Shown here one piece after another: positions 1 to 5,522 of a DNA stretch of 7,636 nt. Below the pieces are notes generated by a model. That model was not told the origin of the DNA, ran no database searches, and saw only the letters and a program-made list of their open reading frames with translations. Source of the stretch: JBOFEH01 sp051650265 (GTDB taxonomy: Bacteria > Bacillota > Clostridia > Lachnospirales > Cellulosilyticaceae); NCBI GenBank assembly GCA_051650265.1, contig JBOFIR010000129.1, positions 1-7,636 of the forward strand, read 5' to 3'. Every line of letters begins with the position of its first letter. Within the stretch, counting starts at the first letter, position 1. Made by a program: the position numbers and the translations under genes.

Positions 1-526
1 TTGCATATAAAGTACAATCTTGAAAACTATCACCAATTCTATAGTAGTGTCGCAAAAAGCCTTCATTACTCATTCTAACCTTTTCCATAACTTTCGAAGA
101 AGCAAGATTGTTTACTGCGTTGTATGAATCAATTCGTTCGACATCAGTATTCTCAAACATATAATCTATAACAGCTTGTGCTGCTTCGCTAGTATACCCT
201 TGCCTCCACCAACGGCTACCAATTTTATAACCTAGTTCTGCCTTATAATCATATTCTGATGTTATGGTAATACCAATTGAACCAATCATTTCTCCGTCTT
301 TTAGATAGATTCCCCAGTAATAAGTGGAATCTGATTGATAGTTATCAATCCACATTTGAATCATGTTTATTGTGTCATCTATTTTTTTATGTGAGTCCCA
401 TCTCAAAAATCGTGTAACTTCATTATCGCTTGTCCAATTGTTAAACATCATTTCAGCATCAGCAAGTTCGATTTTCCGCAATGTCAATCGCATTGTTTGT
501 ATTACTTGTGTTCCTACATGCTTCAT
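1..526 (-). CDS. RimJ/RimL-type GNAT N-acetyltransferase, 3' end cut by window
   Basis: This is the first 175 residues of a GNAT acetyltransferase of the RimJ/RimL (Acetyltransf_3) type. Family members move an acetyl group from acetyl-CoA to a protein N-terminus or a small amine; the substrate here is unknown. An N-terminal 'MRLTLRKIELADAE' strand-helix (residues 12-25) is followed by 'GSIGI' (82-86) and 'AELGYKIG' (96-103). The acetyl-CoA loop 'RWWRQGYTSEA' lies at 105-115, and the Asn-Asn...Ser...EK helix at 139-149. The usual Gly of the 'EKxGM' motif is Arg (KVRM, 149-152). The ATG at 524-526 follows a perfect AGGAGG at 539-544 with a rather long 12-base spacer. The family is usually about 175-190 residues, so only a few C-terminal residues should be missing. 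It lies 87 bases after the preceding membrane-protein gene with no terminator between them. The fold is confident, the substrate is not. Confidence 0.88.
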   Translation of the reverse strand, partial: MKHVGTQVIQTMRLTLRKIELADAEMMFNNWTSDNEVTRFLRWDSHKKIDDTINMIQMWIDNYQSDSTYYWGIYLKDGEMIGSIGITITSEYDYKAELGYKIGSRWWRQGYTSEAAQAVIDYMFENTDVERIDSYNAVNNLASSKVMEKVRMSNEGFLRHYYRIGDSFQDCTLYA

Positions 527-613
527 ATATTTATCGCACCTCCTATTATATAAATAATCTCCATCCCACAAATATCTATTAATTATAATAACTATTTGCT
601 ACTTCTAATTTCC

Positions 614-901
614 TTAGCCTGTATAAAAAATAACGAATGCAAGTATTATCCCATAATATATTAACGATGCAATACAAAGGGTATTTAATATTGCAAATCC
701 TACTAAATAACCAATTTTATTTTTATGTATCACTCCATATGTAATGCCTGAAGACATATTTGCAATGAAAAGAATGAGCATAAAGAAAAAGAGTTCTAAA
801 AGTAATATAGCTGGCATTATTTTTAGTACAGTTAGGAAGAATGCACTCACAGTAATCATGATTAGCATGATACTTATTAACCAATAAATATGCTTTTTCA
901 T
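614..901 (-). CDS. Small hydrophobic membrane protein, 95 aa, unknown function
   Basis: I do not recognise this protein. It is almost entirely hydrophobic, with predicted membrane helices near residues 5-26, 29-48 and 64-92; the last stretch is long enough to be two short helices. The only clearly polar loop is 'VIHKNKIG' (57-64). No catalytic motif or signal-peptidase site is visible. The ATG at 899-901 is preceded by a purine-rich AAGGGGAAGG, an acceptable ribosome binding site. The gene begins 25 bases after the deaminase stop codon, so the two are probably co-transcribed. That spacing is the only functional hint. The coding call is supported by the ribosome binding site and the coherent helix pattern. 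Confidence 0.72.
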   Translation of the reverse strand: MKKHIYWLISIMLIMITVSAFFLTVLKIMPAILLLELFFFMLILFIANMSSGITYGVIHKNKIGYLVGFAILNTLCIASLIYYGIILAFVIFYTG

Positions 902-926
902 TTCAAACCTTCCCCTTATAAATTAT

Positions 927-1304
927 CTAATCACATGGATACCTTAGTAATTCAAGTATATTTTCTTTTGTCTCATCATCTACAATGACATCAACTGTTC
1001 TATCATAGGAATAAAGCATTTGTCTGCAATTACCACAAGGTGGCAATATTTTAGGTTTTTCACCCCCAAGAACAGCAACGATCGTATCAAATTCCCTTTC
1101 TCCTGCTGTAATAGCTGCCCCAATCGCTATATACTCAGCACAACTATCATGACTAACCGAATCACAGTTGACACCAACATATATCTCACCTTTTTTTGTT
1201 CTCACAGCTGCACCAACAGTATGCCACCAATTAACATTGTCATAATTCTTTTGAATAATATCTGTTGCTGCTCTTACTAATTCTCTATCTGATTCATTTA
1301 GCAT
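927..1304 (-). CDS. Cytidine deaminase-family enzyme, blasticidin-S deaminase-like
   Basis: This is a zinc-dependent deaminase of the cytidine deaminase (CDA) superfamily, about 125 residues. From the chosen start, 'CAE' is at 55-57 and 'PCGNC' at 89-93. Cys55, Cys90 and Cys93 would be the zinc ligands and Glu57 the proton-shuttling residue. From memory, 'VGAAVRTKKGEIY', 'CAEYIAIGAA', 'FDTIVAV' and 'PCGNCRQML' follow the order and spacing of the blasticidin-S deaminase (Bsr) group more closely than housekeeping Cdd. The substrate could be a free nucleoside or a cytosine-containing antibiotic, and the sequence cannot decide. An upstream in-frame ATG at 1317-1319 overlaps the GGAGGA ribosome binding site, so it should not be the start. 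Adjacent ATGs at 1305-1307 and 1302-1304 sit 4 and 7 bases after GGAGGA; I chose the latter. The tail after PCGNC is short compared with Bsr but appears intact. Confidence 0.9.
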   Translation of the reverse strand: MLNESDRELVRAATDIIQKNYDNVNWWHTVGAAVRTKKGEIYVGVNCDSVSHDSCAEYIAIGAAITAGEREFDTIVAVLGGEKPKILPPCGNCRQMLYSYDRTVDVIVDDETKENILELLRYPCD

Positions 1305-1311
1305 CATAATG

Positions 1312-1317
1312 TCCTCC
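1312..1317 (-). promoter_or_regulatory. Ribosome binding site (GGAGGA) fixing the deaminase start
   Basis: GGAGGA on the minus strand lies 4 and 7 bases before the two adjacent ATGs at 1307 and 1304. It overlaps an earlier in-frame ATG at 1319, which is therefore unlikely to initiate translation. Confidence 0.7.
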
Positions 1318-1331
1318 ATAAAATATCTACT
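1318..1331 (-). repeat. 14-base repeat AGTAGATATTTTAT, copy 1 (upstream of deaminase)
   Basis: The minus strand reads AGTAGATATTTTAT directly before the GGAGGA ribosome binding site of the deaminase gene. The same 14 bases recur at 3250-3263, directly before the ribosome binding site of the lipoprotein gene. The match is exact, but its meaning is uncertain in AT-rich DNA. Confidence 0.4.
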
Positions 1332-1381
1332 CTACTACAAATAGCTATTGCCTTCCTTAAGCACACTACTATTTCATCTAC

Positions 1382-2242
1382 CTATAGATCTATTGCGTAG
1401 CAACAATAGCCTCCCAAATCTTCAAACCCTATTTGTCTTGCTACGTCATTGCAAATCCTATCCTTTTCTTCAACAAAGAAGATCACTTGTTTCACCGCTT
1501 GCTCCTCATGCATCACCTGATGGATGGCATAGTCCAAGATCTCCCTCGCTACATCTGTTTGATCCATTGTTTCTTCAACAAACAGGCCAAATACCTCAAT
1601 CGCATCTGCACCTGCTTTACACATCATAATACTCCCTTGAATGGTTGCCTTCTGCGTATACAAATAGATATACCATGAATCAAATGCCTCATATAATCTC
1701 TTACTATTCCAATACATCTCTTCCCCTGCATGCCGATTATGGAAATCTGCATAAGCTTCAAATTCATCTTTTGTCAGCCTTGTGATGTGTGTCTGTTCTT
1801 TGCTTCTATAAGGCGTTTCTTGAACTGTGAGCCGTAGGTCATGGCTCGCCTCTATACACTCATAGCGCCTTGTCTCAAAGTATTGAATGGCCGTCGTATT
1901 TTCTTTAGGATAACAAAAATGCACCTTAAATGCTGGGTATTCTTCCTTGAGCCAGCTGACAAGCTGCTCCATGACCGCTTCAAAATCTTCTGCTATATAG
2001 GTTATCACGCGCAGATAGTTTTCTTTGAGTTCTACAAAGAGATTGATACTTCCAATCAGCCTGTCCTCTTTGAAACACCCAAGCACCTGATCATCCGGAT
2101 GCTTCAATGCTTGAATCAATGATGTCTCCAAATCTAATTTTGATTTTTTGATAGGATAGGACGTCAGGTCACACCTTTGGCATATCGGCCATGTAAAATC
2201 TATGACTTGGCCTATCATGCTTTCATCTATGCTTTTTATCAT
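1382..2242 (-). CDS. Tandem-domain GNAT acetyltransferase, 286 aa
   Basis: The protein appears to hold two GNAT folds. Domain 1 covers about residues 1-140, with 'GSINLFVEL' (64-72) and a helix-strand 'ENTTAIQYFETRRYECI' (114-130). Domain 2 covers about 150-286, with 'IQGSIMM' (201-207), 'EVFGLFVEE' (216-224) and 'DVARQIGFEDLGGYCCYAI' (266-284). Neither half shows the canonical Gln/Arg-x-x-Gly-x-Gly/Ala acetyl-CoA loop. 'VEETMDQTDVAREILDYAI' (222-240) occupies that place in domain 2, so catalytic activity is uncertain. The start at 2242 lies inside the Nudix reading frame; the two genes overlap by 20 bases, and a weak AGAGAG ribosome binding site sits 8 to 10 bases upstream. That arrangement points to translational coupling with the Nudix gene. 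A GNAT-like fold is likely from the overall pattern; the substrate is unknown. Confidence 0.8.
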   Translation of the reverse strand: MIKSIDESMIGQVIDFTWPICQRCDLTSYPIKKSKLDLETSLIQALKHPDDQVLGCFKEDRLIGSINLFVELKENYLRVITYIAEDFEAVMEQLVSWLKEEYPAFKVHFCYPKENTTAIQYFETRRYECIEASHDLRLTVQETPYRSKEQTHITRLTKDEFEAYADFHNRHAGEEMYWNSKRLYEAFDSWYIYLYTQKATIQGSIMMCKAGADAIEVFGLFVEETMDQTDVAREILDYAIHQVMHEEQAVKQVIFFVEEKDRICNDVARQIGFEDLGGYCCYAIDL

Positions 2243-2726
2243 TACAATTCTCTCTTTCTAAACAACTCATCTGTACAATCTTCCAATCCACTTCATCTAT
2301 GTACCCAATCTCTGCTTTCATATCCCATAAGATAATCTCGTCCATCTCATCCTCTTCACACTTTATGAAAGGTTCTAATGTTTCTTGTTCACCGTAGAAA
2401 ACGGCTTGATAACGTATCTGATCATGCTGATCACGAATTTTGAAAATACCCTTAAAAACAAGGTTCTCATGCCTTTGATGTGTTTCCTCAAAAAGCTCTC
2501 TAACCGCTGCCTGCCTTGCCGTCTCTCCTTCCTCAATGCCACCTGCTGGAAACTCCCATTGCTTTCTCCAATTATTAAACCCTAACACAAAGCAATTCTT
2601 TACCTTCAAAATAGCAAAAGCTCCTGTTACAGGTTGATATAGATCCTGCTCAAGCTCCTCTTCTTTAATAGGTAAGTATGCTAATAACTTCCACCCTATT
2701 CTATTCTCCGCTAATATTTGATTCAT
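2223..2726 (-). CDS. Nudix hydrolase, 167 aa
   Basis: Nudix enzymes hydrolyse nucleoside diphosphates linked to another group, using divalent metal held by the Nudix box. The box is clear here: Gly62, Glu68, then Arg76-Glu77-Leu78 and Glu80-Glu81. It follows 'WRKQWEFPAGG' (53-63), typical of this fold. The box ends Thr-His-Gln where the consensus has x-Gly-hydrophobic, so the conserved Gly is His83; the metal-binding Glu residues are kept. The C-terminal part ('EDEMDEIILWDM') is the usual family tail. The ATG at 2724-2726 follows a GAGGGAG ribosome binding site. The stop codon lies within the first codons of the tandem GNAT gene. An inverted repeat upstream (2755-2791) may regulate it. The substrate is not predictable: MutT-like clean-up and nucleotide-sugar hydrolysis are both possible. 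Confidence 0.93.
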   Translation of the reverse strand: MNQILAENRIGWKLLAYLPIKEEELEQDLYQPVTGAFAILKVKNCFVLGFNNWRKQWEFPAGGIEEGETARQAAVRELFEETHQRHENLVFKGIFKIRDQHDQIRYQAVFYGEQETLEPFIKCEEDEMDEIILWDMKAEIGYIDEVDWKIVQMSCLERENCNDKKHR

Positions 2727-2754
2727 TCCTTACACTCCCTCTTTTCTCTGTATC

Positions 2755-2791
2755 ATTTGTATTGATTAGAATAAGTACAAATCATACAAAT
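2755..2791 (-). repeat. Inverted repeat upstream of Nudix gene, possible operator
   Basis: On the minus strand, ATTTGTATGATT (2780-2791) is followed after 12 bases by AATCAATACAAAT (2755-2767). The arms are complementary over 12 bases with one extra base in the second arm. No T-run follows, so it is a poor Rho-independent terminator for the lipoprotein gene. A weak promoter-like pair (TTGTAC at 2775-2780, AATGAT at 2752-2757, 17-base spacer) falls within it. An operator for a dimeric regulator or an RNA stem-loop are both possible. Confidence 0.5.
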
Positions 2792-2805
2792 AACTATTTT
2801 ACCAA

Positions 2806-3237
2806 TTACACAAGAGGATTTTCTAAATTTTTATTAAGCTCAACCTCAAATGAAACATTTTTATCAGTTTTGTTAATAAAACCAATTCCATATTCTCCAT
2901 CGCTTGGAACTTTGATTTCAATTATTTTTTCATCTAAGTTTATATCACATTCTTTACCATAAATCTCTCCGTAACTTCCATCTTCCAATACAGGTAAAAT
3001 CCCTATTTCAAGCGTAATTTTTTCTTTTGAAGTTAAAGTAAAAACTATTTCTTCATCTTTTTTCCATGTTTCGCAACCTGCACTTAAATCTGCCTTTTCT
3101 ATCATATTAACTTCCATAAATCTTCCATCAGCTGTAGCCGATATTCCTCCAGCCTCTACACTCCCTATAGTAGATGTGCATGCCACTAATGGTAAACATA
3201 TGATGGCAAATAAGATTATCGTACATAATTTTTTCAT
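2806..3237 (-). CDS. Predicted secreted lipoprotein, 143 aa
   Basis: The N-terminus is a lipoprotein signal peptide: Lys2-Lys3, a hydrophobic stretch (4-18) and the lipobox Leu17-Val18-Ala19-Cys20. Signal peptidase II should cut before Cys20, leaving about 124 residues anchored to the outer face of the membrane. The mature part alternates short beta-like stretches, such as 'EEIVFTLTSKEKITLEIGI' (62-80) and 'GEYGIGFINKTDKNVSFEVEL' (114-134). This suggests a small beta-sandwich, but I recognise no named domain. Two further cysteines (55, 97) could form a disulfide. The ATG at 3235-3237 follows a good AGGGGGA ribosome binding site. The gene sits 48 bases after the methyltransferase. Its function is unknown; export and lipid anchoring are well supported. 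Confidence 0.88.
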   Translation of the reverse strand: MKKLCTIILFAIICLPLVACTSTIGSVEAGGISATADGRFMEVNMIEKADLSAGCETWKKDEEIVFTLTSKEKITLEIGILPVLEDGSYGEIYGKECDINLDEKIIEIKVPSDGEYGIGFINKTDKNVSFEVELNKNLENPLV

Positions 3238-3249
3238 GTTTATCCCCCT

Positions 3250-3263
3250 ATAAAATATCTACT
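3250..3263 (-). repeat. 14-base repeat AGTAGATATTTTAT, copy 2 (upstream of lipoprotein)
   Basis: Exact second copy of the sequence at 1318-1331, again placed directly before the ribosome binding site, here AGGGGGA of the lipoprotein gene. The flanking bases differ between the two copies. Confidence 0.4.
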
Positions 3264-3285
3264 TGCTTAGATAAGAACTCACCTT

Positions 3286-3963
3286 TCAACAACTTCGTTC
3301 ACTATATATTCTTGTTATCCGATCGCAACGTAACACCCCATCTACGCTATCACGGTCAAATACTTCATTTAAGGCGCTAAGATGTGTATCATATGTTGGA
3401 TCGCTTGGTAATGGGCTGTCATCTTGTGAGTTAATATATGCCAACCACTTCTCCCTTGTATAGTGGATAGGGTTCTCGAATGAATAGGCTATCGGATTAC
3501 TAAAGAATGCATCCACAGCTTGCCTGCCAAAATCATTCACCTCTCTGCCAGGGATATGATTATAAATGACAATAATCCTACCAGCCGGCTTAAGAATGCG
3601 ATCGCACTCTACTCTAAAAGTATCTAAATTAAACCAATGTAATGCATGTGCAATGGTGATAATATCAACACTCTGATCAGGCAGTGTTGTCACTTCAGCC
3701 GATCCTGCTACAGGCATCACATTTTTATAGCCTTTAAGTATCCTTGTCAGCTGGTCACGCATGTCATCATTAGGTTCAACAGCATAAACCGTATGCCCAT
3801 ACTCTGCAATCTCTTTTGTAAATAGTCCTGTTCCTGCACCAACATCTGCAAATACTGCATCCGTTGGTGCTAACTCAATGATTTTCTCGAAGACTTCCTT
3901 TGGGTATCCCGGACGCCCTTTCGCATAAGCCTCAGCCTTACCAGTAAAATGATCTACGCTCAT
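3286..3963 (-). CDS. Class I SAM-dependent methyltransferase, 225 aa
   Basis: A UbiE/Methyltransf_11-type methyltransferase that would move a methyl group from S-adenosylmethionine to an unidentified small acceptor. The N-terminal 'FTGKAEAYAKGRPGYP' (6-21) is typical of the subfamily. Motif I 'ADVGAGTGLF' is at 39-48, and the acidic ribose-binding residue is Glu63 in 'AVEPN'. 'GSAEVTTLPDQSVDII' (87-102) and 'HALHWF' (106-111) follow. Motif 'LKPAGRIIVIYN' is at 124-135, and the conserved end 'DGVLRCDRITRIYSER' at 208-223. All expected blocks are present in one frame, so it looks intact. The ATG at 3961-3963 follows GGAGAGGAT about 7-8 bases upstream. No partner enzyme next to it reveals the substrate. 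Confidence 0.93.
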   Translation of the reverse strand: MSVDHFTGKAEAYAKGRPGYPKEVFEKIIELAPTDAVFADVGAGTGLFTKEIAEYGHTVYAVEPNDDMRDQLTRILKGYKNVMPVAGSAEVTTLPDQSVDIITIAHALHWFNLDTFRVECDRILKPAGRIIVIYNHIPGREVNDFGRQAVDAFFSNPIAYSFENPIHYTREKWLAYINSQDDSPLPSDPTYDTHLSALNEVFDRDSVDGVLRCDRITRIYSERSC

Positions 3964-3997
3964 TTATTTCATCCTCTCCAAGTTCTGATCTTATTCT

Positions 3998-4032
3998 GTA
4001 GTATTAAATAGCAATGCGCTTCACTAAACTAC
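3998..4032 (-). repeat. Imperfect hairpin between GNAT and methyltransferase genes
   Basis: The outer arms GTAGT/ACTAC pair, then TTA/TAA after a one-base bulge, then AGC/GCT across an internal loop, leaving a five-base loop: about 11 pairs in 35 bases. No T-run follows, so it is not a standard terminator. It may be chance pairing in a short spacer. Confidence 0.25.
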
Positions 4033-4035
4033 TAT

Positions 4036-4494
4036 CTATTTGCTTAAATGTAAAACGTATAGTAATTCGTCGTCTATCTTTCTATCCGTATCTTTAAAAT
4101 TAAGTTTTTCATAAAGATGTTTCCCTATGTTATTTTCAGGATCAAATGATAAGAAAATCTCCTTGCACTCCTCTACAGATGATAACTGTTCGATGATCTT
4201 TTTAAGTGCTATAGTACCATAGCCTTTTCCTTGATGCTTATTATCAATCATTAGCCTACATATTTCATAAAAATTTTGTTCTTCACAAAAGCCATACATT
4301 GCAAACCCAACCATTTGTTCATCATTATAGATTGCTTTAGTAATCCACCCATTTTGTATCTTTGATTGTGCTATAGATAATGCATTAGAAGCTACAAACT
4401 CTTCACATACAGTTGGATTTCCAGTTTTATTAGTTGTTAGAAAAATACACTCCAACCAGTTTTCTTGCGTAATATCCCTTAAGCTTAGATTCAT
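4036..4494 (-). CDS. GNAT acetyltransferase, SpeG/BltD-like, 152 aa
   Basis: Single-domain GNAT enzyme resembling the spermidine/diamine acetyltransferase (SpeG, BltD) group. The N-terminal 'LRDITQENWLECIFL' (5-19) and 'FVASNALSIAQSK' (33-45) are typical of it. 'MVGFAMYG' lies at 61-68, and the acetyl-CoA loop 'QGKGYG' at 88-93 matches the Q-x-x-G-x-G rule exactly. 'PENNIGKHLYEKLNF' (119-133) is the usual C-terminal helix-strand. Polyamine acetylation is plausible but not proven. A longer frame begins with TTG at 4516-4518, but AAAGGG (4504-4509) sits 9 bases before the ATG at 4492-4494, which starts exactly at the family's N-terminal strand; I chose the ATG. The spacer to the preceding membrane-protein gene is 27 bases, so co-transcription is likely. 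Confidence 0.92.
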   Translation of the reverse strand: MNLSLRDITQENWLECIFLTTNKTGNPTVCEEFVASNALSIAQSKIQNGWITKAIYNDEQMVGFAMYGFCEEQNFYEICRLMIDNKHQGKGYGTIALKKIIEQLSSVEECKEIFLSFDPENNIGKHLYEKLNFKDTDRKIDDELLYVLHLSK

Positions 4495-4503
4495 ATTTCT
4501 ATT

Positions 4504-4509
4504 CCCTTT
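4504..4509 (-). promoter_or_regulatory. Ribosome binding site (AAAGGG) fixing the GNAT start at 4494
   Basis: AAAGGG lies 9 bases before the ATG at 4494 and inside the alternative longer frame that starts with TTG at 4518. It therefore favours the shorter 152-residue protein. Confidence 0.6.
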
Positions 4510-4521
4510 ACTTTTCAAACA

Positions 4522-4797
4522 CTATTCTACTTCTTCCAATTCAATTTCAAACTGCCCAACCTTTGGCGAAATCCAGTTGTATCCCGCTGCAATAACCACA
4601 CCACCTATGCCAAATGTGATAGGCATCAAGAGACAATACACCAATGATGCACCGATACTTTGTAGCATGTCACCTGACATAAGTATGCCAATCAGCATAA
4701 AGAGAAGCTGCATAGCTGCTGGTACAATCCCTAGCGCTACACACCCCATAAATACTTTAGAAAGCTTCAAATGTTTAATACGATATTTTTTACTCAT
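4522..4797 (-). CDS. Small two-helix membrane protein, 91 aa
   Basis: A positively charged N-terminus (MSKKYRIKHLKLSK) precedes two membrane helices, about residues 15-40 and 46-72. A short acidic tail ends 'FEIELEEVE' (83-91). The 'GYNWISPKVG' followed by a beta-like acidic end recalls small Firmicute membrane proteins of unknown function with a 'YNxxxxKxGG' ending; that is a resemblance from memory, not an assignment. By the positive-inside rule the N-terminus is cytoplasmic. The ATG at 4795-4797 follows AGGGAGA 6-7 bases upstream. An extended -10 promoter candidate lies about 44 bases upstream, just after a strong terminator, so this is probably the first gene of a new transcription unit. 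Confidence 0.8.
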   Translation of the reverse strand: MSKKYRIKHLKLSKVFMGCVALGIVPAAMQLLFMLIGILMSGDMLQSIGASLVYCLLMPITFGIGGVVIAAGYNWISPKVGQFEIELEEVE

Positions 4798-4840
4798 TCC
4801 ACATCTCCCTATTTATTAGAATTGTTTAATTTATTTTTAT

Positions 4841-4849
4841 AGTATATCA
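4841..4849 (-). promoter_or_regulatory. Extended -10 promoter candidate (TG-A-TATACT)
   Basis: TATACT (4841-4846) preceded by TG one base upstream (4848-4849) fits an extended -10 element. No good -35 hexamer is found at 16-18 bases, which extended -10 promoters can tolerate. It lies between the terminator at 4899-4933 and the gene starting at 4797, where a promoter would be needed, and would give a leader of about 35 bases. Confidence 0.5.
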
Positions 4850-4898
4850 TATTTCATCTCTATTTTTAGCCTTTTAGCGCTCATAGAATACAAACGAT

Positions 4899-4933
4899 AA
4901 AAAAAGCTAGCCTTTTCTCGGAAAAGGCTAGCT
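4899..4933 (-). terminator. Rho-independent terminator after the CPCC gene
   Basis: On the minus strand AGCTAGCCTTTTC (4921-4933) pairs perfectly over 13 bases with GAAAAGGCTAGCT (4905-4917) around a three-base loop, followed by six T (4899-4904). The TAG stop of the CPCC gene (4928-4930) is inside the first arm of the stem. Confidence 0.92.
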
Positions 4934-5206
4934 CAGCTCATTTGATCTCGGTTCTCTTACATGCCTCAGCATATCTTGACTACAAGCCCCAAACTTCTTA
5001 TAGTTTCTTCGTGCTTCGTTTAATGTCATTCCGTGATTTTCATCACTTGGTTCATCGTCACTTGATGTAAACACATCATTCTCCCAAAAGCATACAGGAC
5101 ATATATAAGCAATGGCGTCTTCTTTTGGAACAGGAAATGTATGATACCCACAACATGGGCAAGGGTACGTTTTCTTTGCCTCATAAGCTACTTCAGGTTG
5201 TTTCAT
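4928..5206 (-). CDS. CPCC-family cysteine-rich zinc-ribbon protein, 92 aa
   Basis: This matches the Cys-rich CPCC family (Pfam name Cys_rich_CPCC), a small protein group of unknown function. 'CPCCGYHTF' is at 16-24 and 'YICPVCFWEND' at 34-44. Cys16, 18 or 19 with Cys36 and Cys39 form a likely four-ligand zinc site. The family's acidic linker (about 48-57), 'MTLNEARRNYKKFGAC' (60-75) and the end 'VREP' (83-86) are all present, so it is full length. No enzyme residues are apparent; it is presumably cytoplasmic and may bind a partner or nucleic acid. The ATG at 5204-5206 follows GGAGGATC. It is the last gene of a four-gene group, 42 bases after a small membrane protein, and its stop codon is embedded in the terminator stem. 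Confidence 0.92.
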   Translation of the reverse strand: MKQPEVAYEAKKTYPCPCCGYHTFPVPKEDAIAYICPVCFWENDVFTSSDDEPSDENHGMTLNEARRNYKKFGACSQDMLRHVREPRSNELS

Positions 5207-5248
5207 AAAAATGATCCTCCATCAATTTCAATATCTTGGATAGTATTT

Positions 5249-5458
5249 CTACTTACTTTTACGACCTAATATAAAAGAGACAATTCCCTCTACTACCATC
5301 GGAATAACTATCGCCATGATACTAACCTGCATTTCTAACCCCTCATTATAGAATGCTAATATTTTCAAGCCTCTTACATCTAGGGCATATGCAAAAACTT
5401 GCAAAATGATAAAGAGTGAAAGTCCAACTCTACATGGTATTTTTTTGATATTGTTCAT
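5249..5458 (-). CDS. Small two-helix membrane protein, 69 aa
   Basis: I do not recognise this protein. It has a basic N-terminus, a helix about residues 11-27, a polar loop (28-44) and a second helix about 45-64, ending in basic 'GRKSK'. Both termini are basic, which fits a hairpin with both ends in the cytoplasm. The ATG at 5456-5458 has a clear AAGGAG at 5465-5470 with a 6-base spacer, which is the main support for its being a real gene. It lies between another two-helix protein and the CPCC gene, all in one direction with short spacers. Confidence 0.75.
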   Translation of the reverse strand: MNNIKKIPCRVGLSLFIILQVFAYALDVRGLKILAFYNEGLEMQVSIMAIVIPMVVEGIVSFILGRKSK

Positions 5459-5522
5459 CTAGAACTCCTTATGTTATTTAAATTCGAAAGTGGTTTTATT
5501 TCCTATAGAAGTCTATTACATA

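Noticed and set aside
587..597. 11-base sequence aataactattt shared with 2789-2799
   Set aside because: It is a short AT-rich match expected by chance in this composition, with no consistent position.
1020..2122. Plus-strand open frames opposite the deaminase and tandem GNAT genes
   Set aside because: They lie antisense to well-supported genes, have low-complexity Ser/Cys/Leu-rich translations, and show no family motifs.
2678..2962. Plus-strand frame across the Nudix-lipoprotein spacer
   Set aside because: Its translation is Ser/Phe/Leu-rich with no domain, and it is antisense to both the Nudix and lipoprotein genes.
4495..4518. Longer GNAT starting with TTG at 4518
   Set aside because: The AAAGGG ribosome binding site lies inside this extension and the ATG at 4494 matches the usual family start.
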